DNA of 35,975 nt from Rhodothermaceae bacterium bin80. Lineage in GTDB: Bacteria > Bacteroidota > Rhodothermia > Rhodothermales > Bin80. The first letter of the stretch is position 1, and each line of letters opens with the position of its first letter. This document shows positions 35,176 to 35,975 of the stretch, in pieces. The stretch covers positions 1 through 35,975 of the forward strand of contig MPNB01000032.1 in assembly GCA_002238805.1 (NCBI GenBank), in the 5' to 3' direction. Under the pieces are notes generated by a model. It made no database searches, was not told the DNA's origin, and saw only the letters and a list, made by a program, of their open reading frames with translations. The translations under genes and the position numbers were made by a program.

Positions 35176-35975
35176 TCAGGCGAAATTGATTTTGAGGATT
35201 TTATTGTCTAGCCAGGGGATGGGTTGTTCTAATCGGTGGTAGTTGGCCTTGATAAGGTGTGGATTATGAGCGCGGCGTGGAAAGGTGACTTCTATGTGCG
35301 TATCGGTCAGTCTGACGTCGGCTCGTTTGGGGATGAGTCGGCGGAAGAGTGTGCGTGCTTCGGCGACTTCGAATCCGTCCCCGATGCGCCGACCAAGTAA
35401 GCGATACAGCACACTGGCGATCACGGTAAGCTGCACGTCTACATTAATTTTCATGGGTACCGCCGCGCTGAGCGCATCAATGTGAAAAAAGTCAATGGCG
35501 TCGCTGATGACATTTTCAATCACCATGCGGCGTGCATAGCGGTCGACGAGTTTGACCGGTGAGAGTTTCTCGTGGTTGGTGATCAGTACGGTGGGTTGGA
35601 GATGCCCCAGGCCCTTGACGAGGATTTGTCGGATCGGTCTGGGATAGGCCGCGATATCGGCTTGTTCATCCACGATACTAGGTCGGCGGTACTTGCGGCT
35701 GATGTTGGTGAGTGTGATGGAACGCCATTGATTCTTGGGGATGGACTGGATATGGGCCATCAGACTGGGATGGCGGCGTCTGAGTGTGATGAATTTGATA
35801 TTCCTTTCGTCGAGCTCACCGAGTGTCTTATGGGTGGTAAATCCGCTGTCAAAGACGAGTTCAACGGGCGATTGGCCGGTAAGGCGACTCCAGTACGTAA
35901 CAAATTCCAGCGCCGCATCCTTCTGAGTTGCTTTGCGCACGGTGGTATCGGCATAGCAAAAGATGCGGGCGTCAA
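35176..35975 (-). CDS. IS4-type DDE transposase, C-terminal part (runs off the right edge)
   Basis: The frame continues without a start through the window edge (DARIFCYADTTVRKATQKDA and on), so at least 266 aa are present and the N-terminal part lies outside. Visible features of an IS4/IS1634-like transposase: LVFDSGFTTHKTLGELDERNIKFITLRRRHPSL, with a DSGF-type acidic position, and RYARRMVIENVISDAIDFFHIDAL, matching the Y-(2)-R-(3)-E-(6)-K-like YREK region, although the final basic residue is not obvious. Terminal inverted repeats and the full element cannot be seen. No frame breaks are evident. Confidence 0.8.
   Translation of the reverse strand, partial: DARIFCYADTTVRKATQKDAALEFVTYWSRLTGQSPVELVFDSGFTTHKTLGELDERNIKFITLRRRHPSLMAHIQSIPKNQWRSITLTNISRKYRRPSIVDEQADIAAYPRPIRQILVKGLGHLQPTVLITNHEKLSPVKLVDRYARRMVIENVISDAIDFFHIDALSAAVPMKINVDVQLTVIASVLYRLLGRRIGDGFEVAEARTLFRRLIPKRADVRLTDTHIEVTFPRRAHNPHLIKANYHRLEQPIPWLDNKILKINFA

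Overview
The window looks like a chromosomal segment of a member of the Bacteroidota/Rhodothermota (FCB) group. This is inferred from gene content: a TonB-dependent receptor with a carboxypeptidase-like N-terminal domain overlapping a DUF4249-like lipoprotein gene, an Lpt lipopolysaccharide-export cluster, O-acetylhomoserine methionine synthesis, a 6-bladed beta-propeller lipoprotein and a lipoprotein sulfatase. No marker gene allows a firmer placement.

Layout. (1) 1-1681: the left end of an IS21-family element (start of istA, leader hairpin, five 21-nt end repeats) cuts a phosphoribosyltransferase gene. Its surviving C-terminal half is translationally coupled to an intact dprA-like gene, giving a PRTase-DprA pair like the ShosTA anti-phage/toxin-antitoxin pair or the RecQ-PRTase/DprA neighbourhood. 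(2) 2091-12906, minus strand: sbcB, dsbD, rplI, a single ORF encoding fused ribosomal proteins S6 and S18, prfA, aroF, lptB, an lptA-like gene, lptC, tRNA-Gly(GCC) and asd. (3) 13303-16096, minus strand: a good sigma70-type promoter, a SAM-I riboswitch, metY, a strong intercistronic hairpin and metX, which together make a methionine-feedback unit. (4) 16132-22048, minus strand: gltB-gltD glutamate synthase. (5) 22049-25057: an AT-rich divergent region with two related small hairpins, a TorF-like outer-membrane protein, an orphan ORF, a decayed istB fragment and a SpoIIE-type phosphatase carrying an IS630-like HTH domain. (6) 25006-31397: DUF4249-like lipoprotein and TonB-dependent receptor genes, divergent folD-mscS, and an Nramp-related transporter lacking the canonical metal-binding motifs. 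(7) 31946-35975: a lipoprotein sulfatase, a beta-propeller lipoprotein gene with an apparent frameshift just after its start codon, and a truncated IS4-type DDE transposase at the right edge.

How the genes work together. asd, metX and metY cover the route from aspartyl phosphate through homoserine ester to homocysteine, with the metY-metX part placed under SAM control. gltBD supplies glutamate, and aroF starts aromatic biosynthesis. lptC, lptA-like and lptB encode three parts of the LPS export bridge and overlap head to tail. The main stretch is housekeeping. Both edges and the 23.3-24 kb and 31.4-35 kb zones carry mobile or decaying DNA.

Most notable items: the S6-S18 fusion, the IS21-broken PRTase/DprA pair, the SAM-I riboswitch plus intercistronic hairpin, the HTH-SpoIIE fusion and the atypical Nramp protein. 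All family assignments come from reading motifs by eye; no database search was run.
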